DNA from: Stanieria cyanosphaera PCC 7437
Lineage (GTDB): Bacteria > Cyanobacteriota > Cyanobacteriia > Cyanobacteriales > Xenococcaceae
Assembly (NCBI RefSeq): GCF_000317575.1
Contig: NC_019748.1
Coordinates: forward strand, 186,001-250,000
Direction: 5' to 3'
Length of the DNA: 64,000 nucleotides
Positions within the stretch are counted from its first letter, which is position 1, and each line of letters begins with the position of its first letter. Below are positions 25,908 to 34,807 of this stretch, piece by piece. Position numbers and translations under genes: made by a program. The notes under the pieces are model-generated. The model did no database searches, was not told the DNA's origin, and saw nothing but the letters and a program-made list of their open reading frames with translations.

Positions 25908-27521
25908 TTAAAGCTCTTCTTTTTTAATAGTAAGAAGATCGGAGTCTATTTCAATCGGTGATAAATGTTCTTCGGCTAAAAACTCTCTCACAAATGGTGA
26001 AAGATTATTATTCAAACGTCCAGCACGAATAAATTCGGCATAGGTATTTGCTTCGATATCTAAAAGATTTTGTTGTATTTGTTGTAAATCAAGCGATCGC
26101 AATTGAGGGTATTGAGTTTTGAGGTTGACAATTTTCTCTTCTAAATTTTCTAGTTGTTCTTTGACTACCATTCTCTGATATTGATAAGTTTCTGCTTCAA
26201 TATCTCTTGCCAGATCTAGTTGTACAAAGTAATCCAACATTCGTTTGAGTGCAGTTCGACGGGCAATTAATTCAGAGTATTCTTGAGAGATAGATTGCTC
26301 ATCAATCAGATTCAATTTTTTCAGCAACCATTTGGTAGTTAGTCCCTGTATTAATAAAGTAAACAAAACTACTCCAAAAACTGTCTCAATAATTGCTTGT
26401 CTTCCTGGAAAAATAGCAGGTACACTCAAAGCTAAAGCGATGGAAAATGAACCTCTTAAACCACCCCACCACAAAATTGTTTGTTCTCGGAGACTAACTT
26501 TATTCTCGGCTATTAAGTTACCCAAAGCACCTAAACCATAGATAGAAACAATTCGGGTGCCTAGTACAGCTACAACAGTAATACCAATGGGGATTAAATT
26601 ATCGCTTAAACTAAAAAAGTTAATTTGATCGCCAATCAGCAAGAAAACAATTGAGTTAACAAAAAAGGCAATAAACTCCCAAAACTCAGTTACTAAAAGC
26701 CTAACTCTAGGACTCATGCCAATTCGAGAGCCAAAATTACCTAAAATCAATCCTGCGATCGCAACTCCAATGACCCCAGAACCACCTAATTCTTCTGTAA
26801 TTAAATAAGTTCCATAGGCTGAAACTAAGGTTAAAGACTGTTCTACTAAGGGTAAATCAACGCGCTGAGTTAGATAAGAAATCCCAAATCCAATTAAACA
26901 ACCTGTGGCGACACCAATACCTACAAAGGTACAAAAACGCAGAATAGTATTGGAAGCAGATAATTCTTGTGTTCCTACCAGTATCTCTGTTAACAGAACA
27001 AAAGCAACAACTGCTACTCCATCATTAAATAAACTTTCTCCCTCCATCAATACTTTTAATCGCTTACTTGCCCCAACTTCTCGAAATAAGGAAATAACCG
27101 CAACTGAGTCCGTTGTCGCCAAACTAGAACCAATTAAAAGAGCAGCAGCCAGAGATAAAGAGGTAAATTCTTTAACAGCGAAAGCTACGCCAAAAATAGA
27201 AATAATTACCCCAAATACAGCAAAAAAAGTTACAAATATCCAATTTTCTTTGAGTTCCTGCCAACGAATATTCCAAGCAGCTTCAAAAAGCAGAGGAGGC
27301 AGAAATATTTCTAAAATTAATTCTGGTGAGAGACTACCTAAGTGGATATCCACAAAAGCCAAACCGAGTCCCACAATAACTAGTAACAACGTGTAGGGAA
27401 TTTGGCGAAACCAGCTAGAAATTTGTGAGATGGTGACCACCCCAAGCGATACTGAAAGAACAACTAAAAATCTTTCTAGATTTTGTGTAATGGCTACATC
27501 GACAGCAGACTCTAGAGCCAT
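25908..27521 (-). CDS. CPA1-family Na+/H+ antiporter (NhaP/NhaS-like)
   Basis: 537 residues: about 12 membrane helices to residue 410, then a cytoplasmic helical tail of about 125 residues. The ion-site region reads GSSLATTDSVAVISLF followed by MEGESLFNDGVAVVAF, where the ND pair is typical of electroneutral CPA1 exchangers. It expels Na+ or K+ for H+ at the plasma membrane. The tail has a coiled-coil (LENLEEKIVNLKTQYPQLR) and may regulate it. It is divergent from the O-methyltransferase gene. Confidence 0.92.
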   Translation of the reverse strand: MALESAVDVAITQNLERFLVVLSVSLGVVTISQISSWFRQIPYTLLLVIVGLGLAFVDIHLGSLSPELILEIFLPPLLFEAAWNIRWQELKENWIFVTFFAVFGVIISIFGVAFAVKEFTSLSLAAALLIGSSLATTDSVAVISLFREVGASKRLKVLMEGESLFNDGVAVVAFVLLTEILVGTQELSASNTILRFCTFVGIGVATGCLIGFGISYLTQRVDLPLVEQSLTLVSAYGTYLITEELGGSGVIGVAIAGLILGNFGSRIGMSPRVRLLVTEFWEFIAFFVNSIVFLLIGDQINFFSLSDNLIPIGITVVAVLGTRIVSIYGLGALGNLIAENKVSLREQTILWWGGLRGSFSIALALSVPAIFPGRQAIIETVFGVVLFTLLIQGLTTKWLLKKLNLIDEQSISQEYSELIARRTALKRMLDYFVQLDLARDIEAETYQYQRMVVKEQLENLEEKIVNLKTQYPQLRSLDLQQIQQNLLDIEANTYAEFIRAGRLNNNLSPFVREFLAEEHLSPIEIDSDLLTIKKEEL

Positions 27522-27760
27522 TTGGCAACTCCGATAAGTTAAAGAGGTATTTTCCTCCTCGAATCAGTTACGATATCTTGGTCGAAGAGTGTTGCATTTT
27601 CGAGCAAGCGTTACTACTTAAGCAGACTCAGACAAATGTTAAGTAACTTATGAGGGTAATTCTTAACTTATCATAAATAAACAAAACTTAATAGCTAGGT
27701 TGTATAATTTAGGATTTCTTTTTTAGCTTTAAATTTTTCTCTCAAATAATTATCAGCATC

Positions 27761-28423
27761 ATGGCAAACAAAACCCTTGGACTCGATCCACAACTGTACC
27801 AATATCTTCTTTCCGTTTCTCTCAATGAACCAGAAATTTTGACTCAATTGAGGCAAGAAACTGCCCAACATTCCATGAGTAATATGCAAATTGCTCCCGA
27901 ACAAGGACAATTGATGGCTTTATTAGTCCAGTTAATTGGGGCGAAAAAAACTTTAGAAGTAGGAGTTTTTACTGGTTATAGTTCTCTAGTAGTCGCCTTA
28001 GCTTTACCCCCAGAAGGCAAAATAGTTGCTTGCGATGTCGATCCAGAATCTACTGCGATCGCTCGTCGTTATTGGGAACAAGCAGGAGTTGCTGATAAAA
28101 TAGACTTGCGGATAGCACCTGCTTTGGAAACCTTAGAACAACTGATTCAACAGGGACAAGCGGATACTTTTGATTTTGCTTTTATTGATGCAGATAAAAG
28201 AAATTATCCTAATTATTATGAATACGCTCTACAATTAATCCGTCCTGGTGGTTTAATTGCGATCGATAATGTTTTATGGTCGGGTAGAGTAGCGGATCTG
28301 CAAGACACAGATAAACGTACTCAAGCAATTCGAGACTTTAATCAAAAACTCTCTCAAGATCTACGAGTAAAAATTAGTTTGTTGCCTATCGCTGATGGAT
28401 TAACTTTAGCTATGAAAATTTAA
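27761..28423 (+). CDS. Class I SAM-dependent O-methyltransferase (caffeoyl-CoA OMT-like)
   Basis: 220 residues. Motif I is TLEVGVFTGYSSLVVALALP, the acidic loop is VACDVDPES, and the cation/catechol site region is FDFAFIDADKRNYPNYYEYA then GGLIAIDNVLWSGRV. This is the small cation-dependent caffeoyl-CoA/catechol O-methyltransferase family. Its substrate is presumably a catechol-type small molecule. It stands alone, 28 kb from the aromatic cluster, so a link to that cluster is not implied. Confidence 0.9.
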   Translation: MANKTLGLDPQLYQYLLSVSLNEPEILTQLRQETAQHSMSNMQIAPEQGQLMALLVQLIGAKKTLEVGVFTGYSSLVVALALPPEGKIVACDVDPESTAIARRYWEQAGVADKIDLRIAPALETLEQLIQQGQADTFDFAFIDADKRNYPNYYEYALQLIRPGGLIAIDNVLWSGRVADLQDTDKRTQAIRDFNQKLSQDLRVKISLLPIADGLTLAMKI

Positions 28424-28498
28424 ATTTAGTTTAAGAAAAAAAATATCCACAGATAAACACGGATAAAGTTGTTGCTTGGTTGTGAATAAATTTTGCAA

Positions 28499-28612
28499 TT
28501 ATTGGTTATTATTTCTCATTAATACTTGCCACATCACTACAGTAGCAAGACTTAGATATCCAAACACAGCTATCCAATCAAGTAAATTACTATTATTTAG
28601 GTTTATTGACAT
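28499..28612 (-). CDS. Candidate 37-residue single-helix membrane protein
   Basis: The frame from ATG at 28612 to TAA at 28501-28499 encodes a polar N-terminus and then a clean hydrophobic helix (WIAVFGYLSLATVVMWQVLM) closed by Arg-Asn. It has the size and layout of the small subunits that decorate photosynthetic and NDH complexes, but it matches none that I can name. There is no good ribosome-binding site. Coding status needs conservation evidence. Confidence 0.45.
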   Translation of the reverse strand: MSINLNNSNLLDWIAVFGYLSLATVVMWQVLMRNNNQ

Positions 28613-28689
28613 AAAAATCCCAAATTTTCTCTCAATTGATCGAGTTTAATAATATATGCAGTACCAAAAATAGTTAAGGCGTTTTTACT

Positions 28690-28722
28690 AACTGATAACT
28701 GGTCACTGATAACTGATAACTG
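28690..28722. repeat. STRR-type repeat of (TGATAAC) heptamers
   Basis: Imperfect tandem ACTGATAACTG units, including ACTGGTCACTGATAACTG. The same heptamer family occurs near 57721, 63182 and 63651. Confidence 0.8.
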
Positions 28723-28864
28723 TTTAAATCATGCTCTAATAAAACTTTTCTTAAATTTGCTCCAATTGAGCAGGGAATAGTTTTTCCTTGAAATATGACT
28801 ATCGGCATTAGTAGTTAATCTAACTTTACTTCTTAAAATAACTTAACATTTTGACCCAACAATT

Positions 28865-30475
28865 ATGACTAGCGATCGCAAAATTTGGCTCTATGACACT
28901 ACCTTAAGAGATGGTTCGCAACGAGAAGGAATTGCTCTTTCTTTAGAAGATAAACTCAAAATTGCTCATCAACTCGATCAGATGGGAATTCCTTTTATTG
29001 AAGGAGGATGGCCGGGGGCAAATCCTAAAGATGTTCAATTTTTTTGGAAACTGAAAGAAGAACCGCTTCAACAAGCTGAAGTAGTTGCTTTTTGTTCTAC
29101 CCGTCGTCCACACCAAAATGCTGCCCAAGAGCGAATGTTACAGTCGGTTTTAGCTGCTGGTACGCTTTGGATAACTCTTTTTGGCAAATCTTGGGATTTA
29201 CACGTTACGGAAGGCTTACAAACCAATTTGTCTGAAAATCTGGCAATGATTAAAGATACGATTGAGTATTTTCGTAGTCAAGGCAGAAGAGTAATTTATG
29301 ATGCCGAACATTGGTTTGATGGTTACAAAAATAATCCTGAATATGCCATCACAACTCTTCAAGCTGCTACAGAAGCTGGTGCAGAATGGCTAGTCTTATG
29401 TGATACCAATGGTGGTTCGTTACCCCATGAAATTAGTCAGATTGTTAAGGAGGTAAATCAAGCAATTCCTCAGATTCAGCTAGGTATTCATACTCATAAT
29501 GATGCAGGTACAGCCGTAGCTAATGCGATCGCAGCAGTGAGGTCAGGAGTTACAATGGTACAGGGAACGATTAATGGTTATGGGGAAAGATGTGGTAACG
29601 CTAATCTTTGTACCTTAATTCCTAATCTACAAATAAAACTTGGCTATGATTGCATCGAAGCCGAACAACTGACTCAGTTAACTAAAACTAGTCGTTTGGT
29701 GAGTGAAATTGTTAATCTTGCGCCTGATGATCATGCACCTTTTGTAGGACGTTCTGCTTTTGCTCATAAAGCTGGGGTACACGTCGCTGCGGTAGAAAAA
29801 AATCCTTTAACCTACGAACATCTGCAACCAGAGTTAATTGGTAATCAAAGACGGATTGTAATTTCCGACCAGTCAGGTTTGAGTAATGTGTTACACTATG
29901 CGGAGAAATTTGGGATTGAGCTAGCTAAACAAGACCCTACTTGTCGACAAATCTTAGAAAAACTGAAAACTCTAGAAAATCAAGGCTATCAATTTGAAGC
30001 TGCTGAAGCTAGTTTTGAATTATTGATGCGTTCTGCTTTAGGACAACGCAAGGAAATGTTTCAACTCAAAGGATTTCAGGTTCATTGTGAAATTCATCGA
30101 GACATCGATCATTTTGAGGGTGATGCCTTAGCAACGATTAAAGTAGAAGTAGATGGTAAAGATTTGTTAGAAGTAGCAGAAGGTAACGGCCCTGTTTCGG
30201 CTCTTGACCAAGCAATTCGGAAAGCTCTAGTGAAATTTTATCCTGAAATTGCTAAGTTTCATTTAACTGATTATAAAGTCAGAATTTTAGATGGAACAGC
30301 AGGAACTGCTGCTAAAACCCGTGTTCTAGTAGAATCTAGTAATGGTCAAGAACGTTGGACTACAGTAGGCGTATCTGCTAACATCCTGGATGCCTCTTAT
30401 CAAGCCGTAGTCGAAGGAATCGAATATGGTTTATTATTGCAATCCTCCCTCAAGACAAAAGTAACTACTATATAA
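28865..30475 (+). CDS. cimA: Citramalate synthase (CimA), threonine-independent isoleucine route
   Basis: 536 residues, the full CimA length. It condenses pyruvate and acetyl-CoA to (R)-citramalate. The DRE-TIM barrel starts IWLYDTTLRDGSQREG, with the metal and catalytic Arg/Asp. GIHTHNDAGTAVANAI gives the HxH metal ligands, and GTINGYGERCGNANL is the GxGERxGN motif. The C-terminal about 150 residues form the LeuA-type regulatory domain (VRILDGTAGTAAKTRVLVES). GGWPGANPKD near residue 48 is typical of CimA rather than LeuA. It is followed after 22 bases by the gene at 30498. Confidence 0.92.
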   Translation: MTSDRKIWLYDTTLRDGSQREGIALSLEDKLKIAHQLDQMGIPFIEGGWPGANPKDVQFFWKLKEEPLQQAEVVAFCSTRRPHQNAAQERMLQSVLAAGTLWITLFGKSWDLHVTEGLQTNLSENLAMIKDTIEYFRSQGRRVIYDAEHWFDGYKNNPEYAITTLQAATEAGAEWLVLCDTNGGSLPHEISQIVKEVNQAIPQIQLGIHTHNDAGTAVANAIAAVRSGVTMVQGTINGYGERCGNANLCTLIPNLQIKLGYDCIEAEQLTQLTKTSRLVSEIVNLAPDDHAPFVGRSAFAHKAGVHVAAVEKNPLTYEHLQPELIGNQRRIVISDQSGLSNVLHYAEKFGIELAKQDPTCRQILEKLKTLENQGYQFEAAEASFELLMRSALGQRKEMFQLKGFQVHCEIHRDIDHFEGDALATIKVEVDGKDLLEVAEGNGPVSALDQAIRKALVKFYPEIAKFHLTDYKVRILDGTAGTAAKTRVLVESSNGQERWTTVGVSANILDASYQAVVEGIEYGLLLQSSLKTKVTTI

Positions 30476-30497
30476 TTAGCTGACTTAAGTTTATTTT

Positions 30498-32129
30498 ATG
30501 ACTACTACTGCCCTTCCCCAGACAACCAAACGTAGGCTGAAAAAAATTCCTCAAATTCCCAGTGTTTGGGAAGGCGATCGCAGACCGTTGGGCAATATGG
30601 CATCTCATTTAGAGTCGGATTTGGATGTCGAAGGAGAGTGTATCATGTGGGTTGATGGCTCAGAAGGCTGTGTTAGAGCGATGGATGTTGTCCCTGCTCA
30701 CATGGGGATAGAAGCAGTAGTACGCACCTTACTCAGAGCTATTGAATCTCCTCATCATCCTGCACAACCAGCACGTCCTCAAAAAATTATTGTGCGCGAT
30801 CGCGAAATTCAGTTTTTTTTACGAGGTGCGTTACAAAATTTAGATATCGCGATCGAATATGTTCCAGATCTACCTCTAATCGATCAACTGTTTCGAGGAT
30901 TTGAGGAGATGAGTAACCGTGAAACCACCTCTTTAGCTCCTTATTATGAAAATTTACTCAAAGATATTGCTCAACAAGTTTGGGATCAACAGCCTTGGGA
31001 ACTACTGGCTGACCGTGATATTTTGATTTTAGAATTTTCAGACTGGGAAATTGAACCAATTTATGTCTGCGTGATGGGCATGATGGCAGCAGAATATGGT
31101 GTCTTGTTATATCGTTCTCTCGACTCTCTTAAACAATTTCGAGCTAGTGCTTTAAGAAATAAATCTGTTGAAGAATTGGAACAAGCATTTCTCACTCAAG
31201 ATTGTTGGTTTCTTAACTACGAAGATTTGGAAGATGAGGATGATGAGGAAGAGGAAGATTGGGAAGAAGAAGAAATTGGTGAAATAGTTCCTTTTTTTGG
31301 AAGTTTACATCCTTATGAAGGAATGCGTTCTTTTCTCGACGAAGATGAAGTTAAAATTGTCTATACCGCTCTGGTTGCCATGCTGAAGTTTTGTCAAACT
31401 TATGAAGATGAACTAGCTGAAGAAACTATTGAAAAACTGACGAAAACTTATCGAATTTCCCTACCTAAAGATGATCATAAAACTGAAAAAATCAGTGTCA
31501 AAGTTTCTACCTTACCAGAATTAACTGAAGAATTATTAGCTCTAAACGAAAATATTAATTTGGTAGAGGAAGAAGAAACCGATCTTCCCATCGAAGAAGA
31601 TTTAATTCCTGATGGTTCATTAGTTACTTTAGGTCACGTTTCACTTGAAATTTTAGAACAACTTAAACAACAAAGTATTACCTACTATCAATCTTTAGAT
31701 ATTGCTCCTTCTCAAGAAGGTTTACCTGCAATTTTAATTCAAACTTCTCGCCCCAAAGCTAAAACTATTATTGAAAAAATTCAACAAGCTGGTGGTTTAA
31801 AAGCAATTTGTTTTAATCCAGGCAACGATCCTTTTACTGGCGATAATTATGAATTGGGAATGCTGCAAACTGGTAATAACAATTTATATATTTTTGCTGA
31901 ATATTCCCAAGATATTTCTCAACACATTCAGGCAATCAAACGCTGGCATCAACGTTGTCAAAAAGTTAAAGGTTATTGTAGTTTAATTATTGCCATGGGA
32001 GTCACAGGAACATCTAAAGGCAATCCTCAACCAAAAGATATGCTAGCGATTTTTGAAGCTAAAGCAATTAAAGGCGAAGATTTAGGCATGGGGGTTTTAC
32101 AACTTATGCCTCATTTTGAGATTGAATAG
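30498..32129 (+). CDS. Conserved cyanobacterial protein with acidic linker (DUF6930-like)
   Basis: 543 residues, soluble. The N-terminal domain (PSVWEGDRRPLGNM, IMWVDGSEGCVRAMDVVP) and the middle region (PWELLADRDILILEF) look like the DUF6930/DUF7309 type proteins of cyanobacteria. An extremely acidic stretch of mostly D/E lies at about 246-262. The C-terminal domain (HQRCQKVKGYCSLIIAMGVT) seems separate. No enzyme motif is recognised. The gene is 22 bases downstream of cimA and may share its transcript, but a functional link is not evident. Confidence 0.65.
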   Translation: MTTTALPQTTKRRLKKIPQIPSVWEGDRRPLGNMASHLESDLDVEGECIMWVDGSEGCVRAMDVVPAHMGIEAVVRTLLRAIESPHHPAQPARPQKIIVRDREIQFFLRGALQNLDIAIEYVPDLPLIDQLFRGFEEMSNRETTSLAPYYENLLKDIAQQVWDQQPWELLADRDILILEFSDWEIEPIYVCVMGMMAAEYGVLLYRSLDSLKQFRASALRNKSVEELEQAFLTQDCWFLNYEDLEDEDDEEEEDWEEEEIGEIVPFFGSLHPYEGMRSFLDEDEVKIVYTALVAMLKFCQTYEDELAEETIEKLTKTYRISLPKDDHKTEKISVKVSTLPELTEELLALNENINLVEEEETDLPIEEDLIPDGSLVTLGHVSLEILEQLKQQSITYYQSLDIAPSQEGLPAILIQTSRPKAKTIIEKIQQAGGLKAICFNPGNDPFTGDNYELGMLQTGNNNLYIFAEYSQDISQHIQAIKRWHQRCQKVKGYCSLIIAMGVTGTSKGNPQPKDMLAIFEAKAIKGEDLGMGVLQLMPHFEIE

Positions 32130-32140
32130 TTGTGACCTGC

Positions 32141-32251
32141 TTAAGAAAAAAAGCCAGCTAATAATAAAGGTAATAATAACGCGATCGTAACTACAAATAT
32201 TGCTGTTACTGGATCAACATCAATAATGTTTTTTGGACGAGGTTTTTCCAT
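32141..32251 (-). CDS. Candidate 36-residue single-helix membrane protein
   Basis: The frame from ATG at 32251 to TAA at 32143-32141 reads MEKPRPKNIIDVDPVTAIFV and then a hydrophobic helix rich in Leu ending AGFFS. A charged N-terminus and a C-terminal anchor fit a small thylakoid or plasma-membrane subunit. No Shine-Dalgarno sequence is seen, and the protein is not one I can name. It is convergent with the gene at 30498. Confidence 0.5.
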   Translation of the reverse strand: MEKPRPKNIIDVDPVTAIFVVTIALLLPLLLAGFFS

Positions 32252-32511
32252 GAGATTGTTTTAATTTTTATTGTGTATTATAGTGATATATTATCCTTCG
32301 TAAGAATATAAAATTATTAATAAATCAAAAGTGTAACCGTCCAAAACATAAAATTGCTCAGAACGGTCACAACATTTATTCACATGATTTATGGTTAAAC
32401 CTACAACTTTGACATCTATCATCTAAGACCGCTCTGACCGAGGGTTGCGCCTCGCCTCGATGATAACAAAGTAGAGGAAGCGACAAAAACTCTACACTGT
32501 CGTTGTTAAGG

Positions 32512-32601
32512 TTAGATTGTTACTGTCCAAACACCTGACGGTCGCTCTTCTTCGATGTCTGACAATGGACCACTGCGGTATAACTCCCATCCAGTAACTT
32601 T
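32512..32601 (-). pseudogene. C-terminal fragment of an unknown gene
   Basis: A 29-codon frame between stops reads KVTGWELYRSGPLSDIEEER and then PSGVWTVTI before TAA. Its composition is protein-like and not low complexity, but there is no start codon, so it seems to be the tail of a lost gene. The family is not known. Confidence 0.3.
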
Positions 32602-32840
32602 TTATTTTGTTTGTCTTACATATCTATAATTTATCAAAGCTTTTGGGGGAAATAGTCATTCTTGAGACTGAATCTATCTCTATCAATAGCAATAATCGTA
32701 TTATTTTTAGCTATCTATCTTTAGTTCAACTATTCGTATTTGAGAACACAAAATTAGCTACACAGAAAAGCCAAACGCGATCGCACTAAAACAAATCCAC
32801 AATTAGGCATACAATAATTGATTATTAATTTCCTCAATAG

Positions 32841-32924
32841 TTAAGATTCTCTTAAAAAAGCTTTCGCAGCAGGATGAACTAAATCATCGGAAACTTGATT
32901 GCGCTCGATATATTCGTTGATTTC
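32841..32924 (-). pseudogene. C-terminal fragment, possibly antitoxin-like
   Basis: A 27-codon frame reads EINEYIERNQVSDDLVHPAA and then KAFLRES before TAA, without a start codon. The amphipathic EYIERNQ text recalls small antitoxins, but this is weak. Confidence 0.25.
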
Positions 32925-33047
32925 AGTTTATCAGTAGGTTTTATAGTTTAGTATTCCTCTTGAGATCGCAATTTTAGTTGCTTTGTAAGTTTTAGATTTA
33001 AGATGGTTTGAAGCTAGTTGTTGTTAAAAATCGTATAAGATTAACAT

Positions 33048-34577
33048 TTATTGCATCCTGTCGATAGTTCGATATTGAATTGCTTCAGCTACATGGTGAC
33101 TTTTGATCTGCTCATCTCCTGCTAAATCAGCAATAGTCCGAGAGACTTTTAAAACGCGATCCATTGCTCTAGCAGATAAACCAAGTTTCCGAATAGCTCC
33201 TTCTAGTAAATTAGAACTAGTCTGATCCAATTGACAAAACTGTCGCAAATGATGAGATTGCATCTGAGCATTACAACTAATTTGAGTTTCAGCTTGAAAA
33301 CGAGGCGCAAAGCGATCGCGTGCAGCTATGACTCTCGCTCTAACGCTTTGAGAATCTTCTCCTGTGCTTACTTTAGTCATTTCTTCTGCTTTGAGACGAT
33401 TAACTACCACCTGTAGATCAATACGATCCATTAAAGGACCCGATAATTTTGCCCAATATTGTTCTCTCTGCCTCGGTGAACAGGTACAGAGTTGAATTGA
33501 ATCGCCAAAATAACCACAGGGGCAGGGATTAGTACTAGCAATTAAAGTAAATTGAGCAGGAAAAACCACCGATTGACGAGTTCTAGAAATACTAACATAA
33601 CCGTCTTCGAGAGGTTGACGGAGAAATTCTAAGACATTCCGCTTAAATTCCGTCAATTCGTCCAGAAAAAGCACCCCTCTGTGAGCTAAAGAAATTTCTC
33701 CTGGACGGGGAAAACTACCACCACCGACTAAAGAAGGCCCCGATGCCGAATGATGAGGACTGCGAAAAGGTCGTTCTGTAATGAGAGAACCTTTATCTTT
33801 TAACAATCCTGCTACCGAATGAATTTGAGATACTTCTAAGGCTTCAGTAAAGCTTAACGGAGGTAAAATACCTGGTAACCGTTTTGCCAGCATGGTTTTA
33901 CCACTGCCAGGAGGGCCAGCAAAAATTAAATTATGTCCTCCTGCTGCTGCAATTTCTAAGGCACGACGAGCATGAACCTGTCCTTTAACATCTTTTAAAT
34001 CAGGATAATTTTTATCTGAATACTTAAATTGAATTTTAGTATCTACTTCTACTGGTTGATATTTTTCTGGATGATTAAGAAAATGAACTACTGCTTGTAA
34101 ATTAGGAAAACCATAGACTGCTAAATCTTTAACTACTGCTGCTTCTTGGGTATTATCTTGGGGAACTATTAAACCAGCAATACCCAATTCTTTCGCTACT
34201 GCTGCAATAGGTAAAACTCCAGCAACACTTCTGAGAGTACCATCGAGACTAACTTCACCTAAAAATAAAAAATCTCCGAGTAACTGCGGATCTACTTGTT
34301 CGGATGCAGCTAAAATTCCCACACTAATCGGTAAATCAAAACTTGGTCCTTCTTTTCTCAGATCAGCAGGAGTCAAATTAATAATAATATTCCGCAACGG
34401 AAAAGCAAAACCTGAATTTTTTACAGCAGCTTTAACTCTTTCTCGCGACTCTTGGACTGCTGTATCAGGTAAACCGACAACTACTGTTTTAGGTAATCCT
34501 CCAGCAACATCTACTTCCACCCCAACTTTGATCGCATTAATGCCAATAATTGCTGCACTCCAAACCCTAGCAAGCAT
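33048..34577 (-). CDS. comM: YifB/ComM family Mg-chelatase-like AAA+ ATPase
   Basis: 509 residues. The N-terminal Lon-protease-like domain (VEVDVAGGLPKTVVVGLPD, then NLTPADLRKEG) is followed by the AAA+ domain. Walker A is FAGPPGSGKTMLAK, RPFRSPHHSASG is the family hallmark, VLFLDELTEF is Walker B, and NPCPCGYFGD with CTCSPRQ is a Cys-rich zinc-like insert. ComM is a hexameric branch-migration helicase that helps integrate transformed DNA, in line with natural competence in many cyanobacteria. It is monocistronic. Confidence 0.95.
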   Translation of the reverse strand: MLARVWSAAIIGINAIKVGVEVDVAGGLPKTVVVGLPDTAVQESRERVKAAVKNSGFAFPLRNIIINLTPADLRKEGPSFDLPISVGILAASEQVDPQLLGDFLFLGEVSLDGTLRSVAGVLPIAAVAKELGIAGLIVPQDNTQEAAVVKDLAVYGFPNLQAVVHFLNHPEKYQPVEVDTKIQFKYSDKNYPDLKDVKGQVHARRALEIAAAGGHNLIFAGPPGSGKTMLAKRLPGILPPLSFTEALEVSQIHSVAGLLKDKGSLITERPFRSPHHSASGPSLVGGGSFPRPGEISLAHRGVLFLDELTEFKRNVLEFLRQPLEDGYVSISRTRQSVVFPAQFTLIASTNPCPCGYFGDSIQLCTCSPRQREQYWAKLSGPLMDRIDLQVVVNRLKAEEMTKVSTGEDSQSVRARVIAARDRFAPRFQAETQISCNAQMQSHHLRQFCQLDQTSSNLLEGAIRKLGLSARAMDRVLKVSRTIADLAGDEQIKSHHVAEAIQYRTIDRMQ

Positions 34578-34807
34578 GAATAAATGAAGATAAGGACTAA
34601 TCTTCGTTAGTATAGGCTCTCAAACTAAAATTACCTAACCGAGAATTTACGAATATTTTCTATAATTTTGTCAATGCGATCGCTTAATCTAAATGAATAA
34701 GCTGGAAGAATCTGTATTTCATTAAAGAGAGAAAAACTATATAATTTACGATTACTGATAAGTGAAATAGGTTGCATTATCACAAGTGCAATAAATAATT
34801 AAATTTG

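Larger units (their letters stand above)
28424..28864. other. Intergenic region with small ORF and heptamer repeats
   Basis: 441 bases between the O-methyltransferase and citramalate synthase genes. It holds a 37-codon single-helix ORF on the minus strand (28499-28612) and a TGATAACTG-type repeat (28690-28722). The rest is AT-rich without recognisable features. Confidence 0.5.
32252..33047. other. Gene-poor region with coding remnants
   Basis: About 800 bases with no full gene. Two short minus-strand coding-like fragments (32512-32601 and 32841-32924) are listed separately. A 60-codon plus-strand frame at 32607-32789 has no family resemblance or ribosome-binding site and is judged random. 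The region looks like decayed sequence. Confidence 0.5.

Noticed and set aside
27761-28423. Caffeoyl-CoA O-methyltransferase as a phenylpropanoid pathway gene
   Set aside because: The family name suggests it, but the gene is 28 kb from the lyase cluster and such methyltransferases are common single genes in cyanobacteria.
32607-32789. 60-codon plus-strand open frame
   Set aside because: No ribosome-binding site, no family resemblance, and biased toward Ile/Asn/Ser as expected for AT-rich noncoding DNA.
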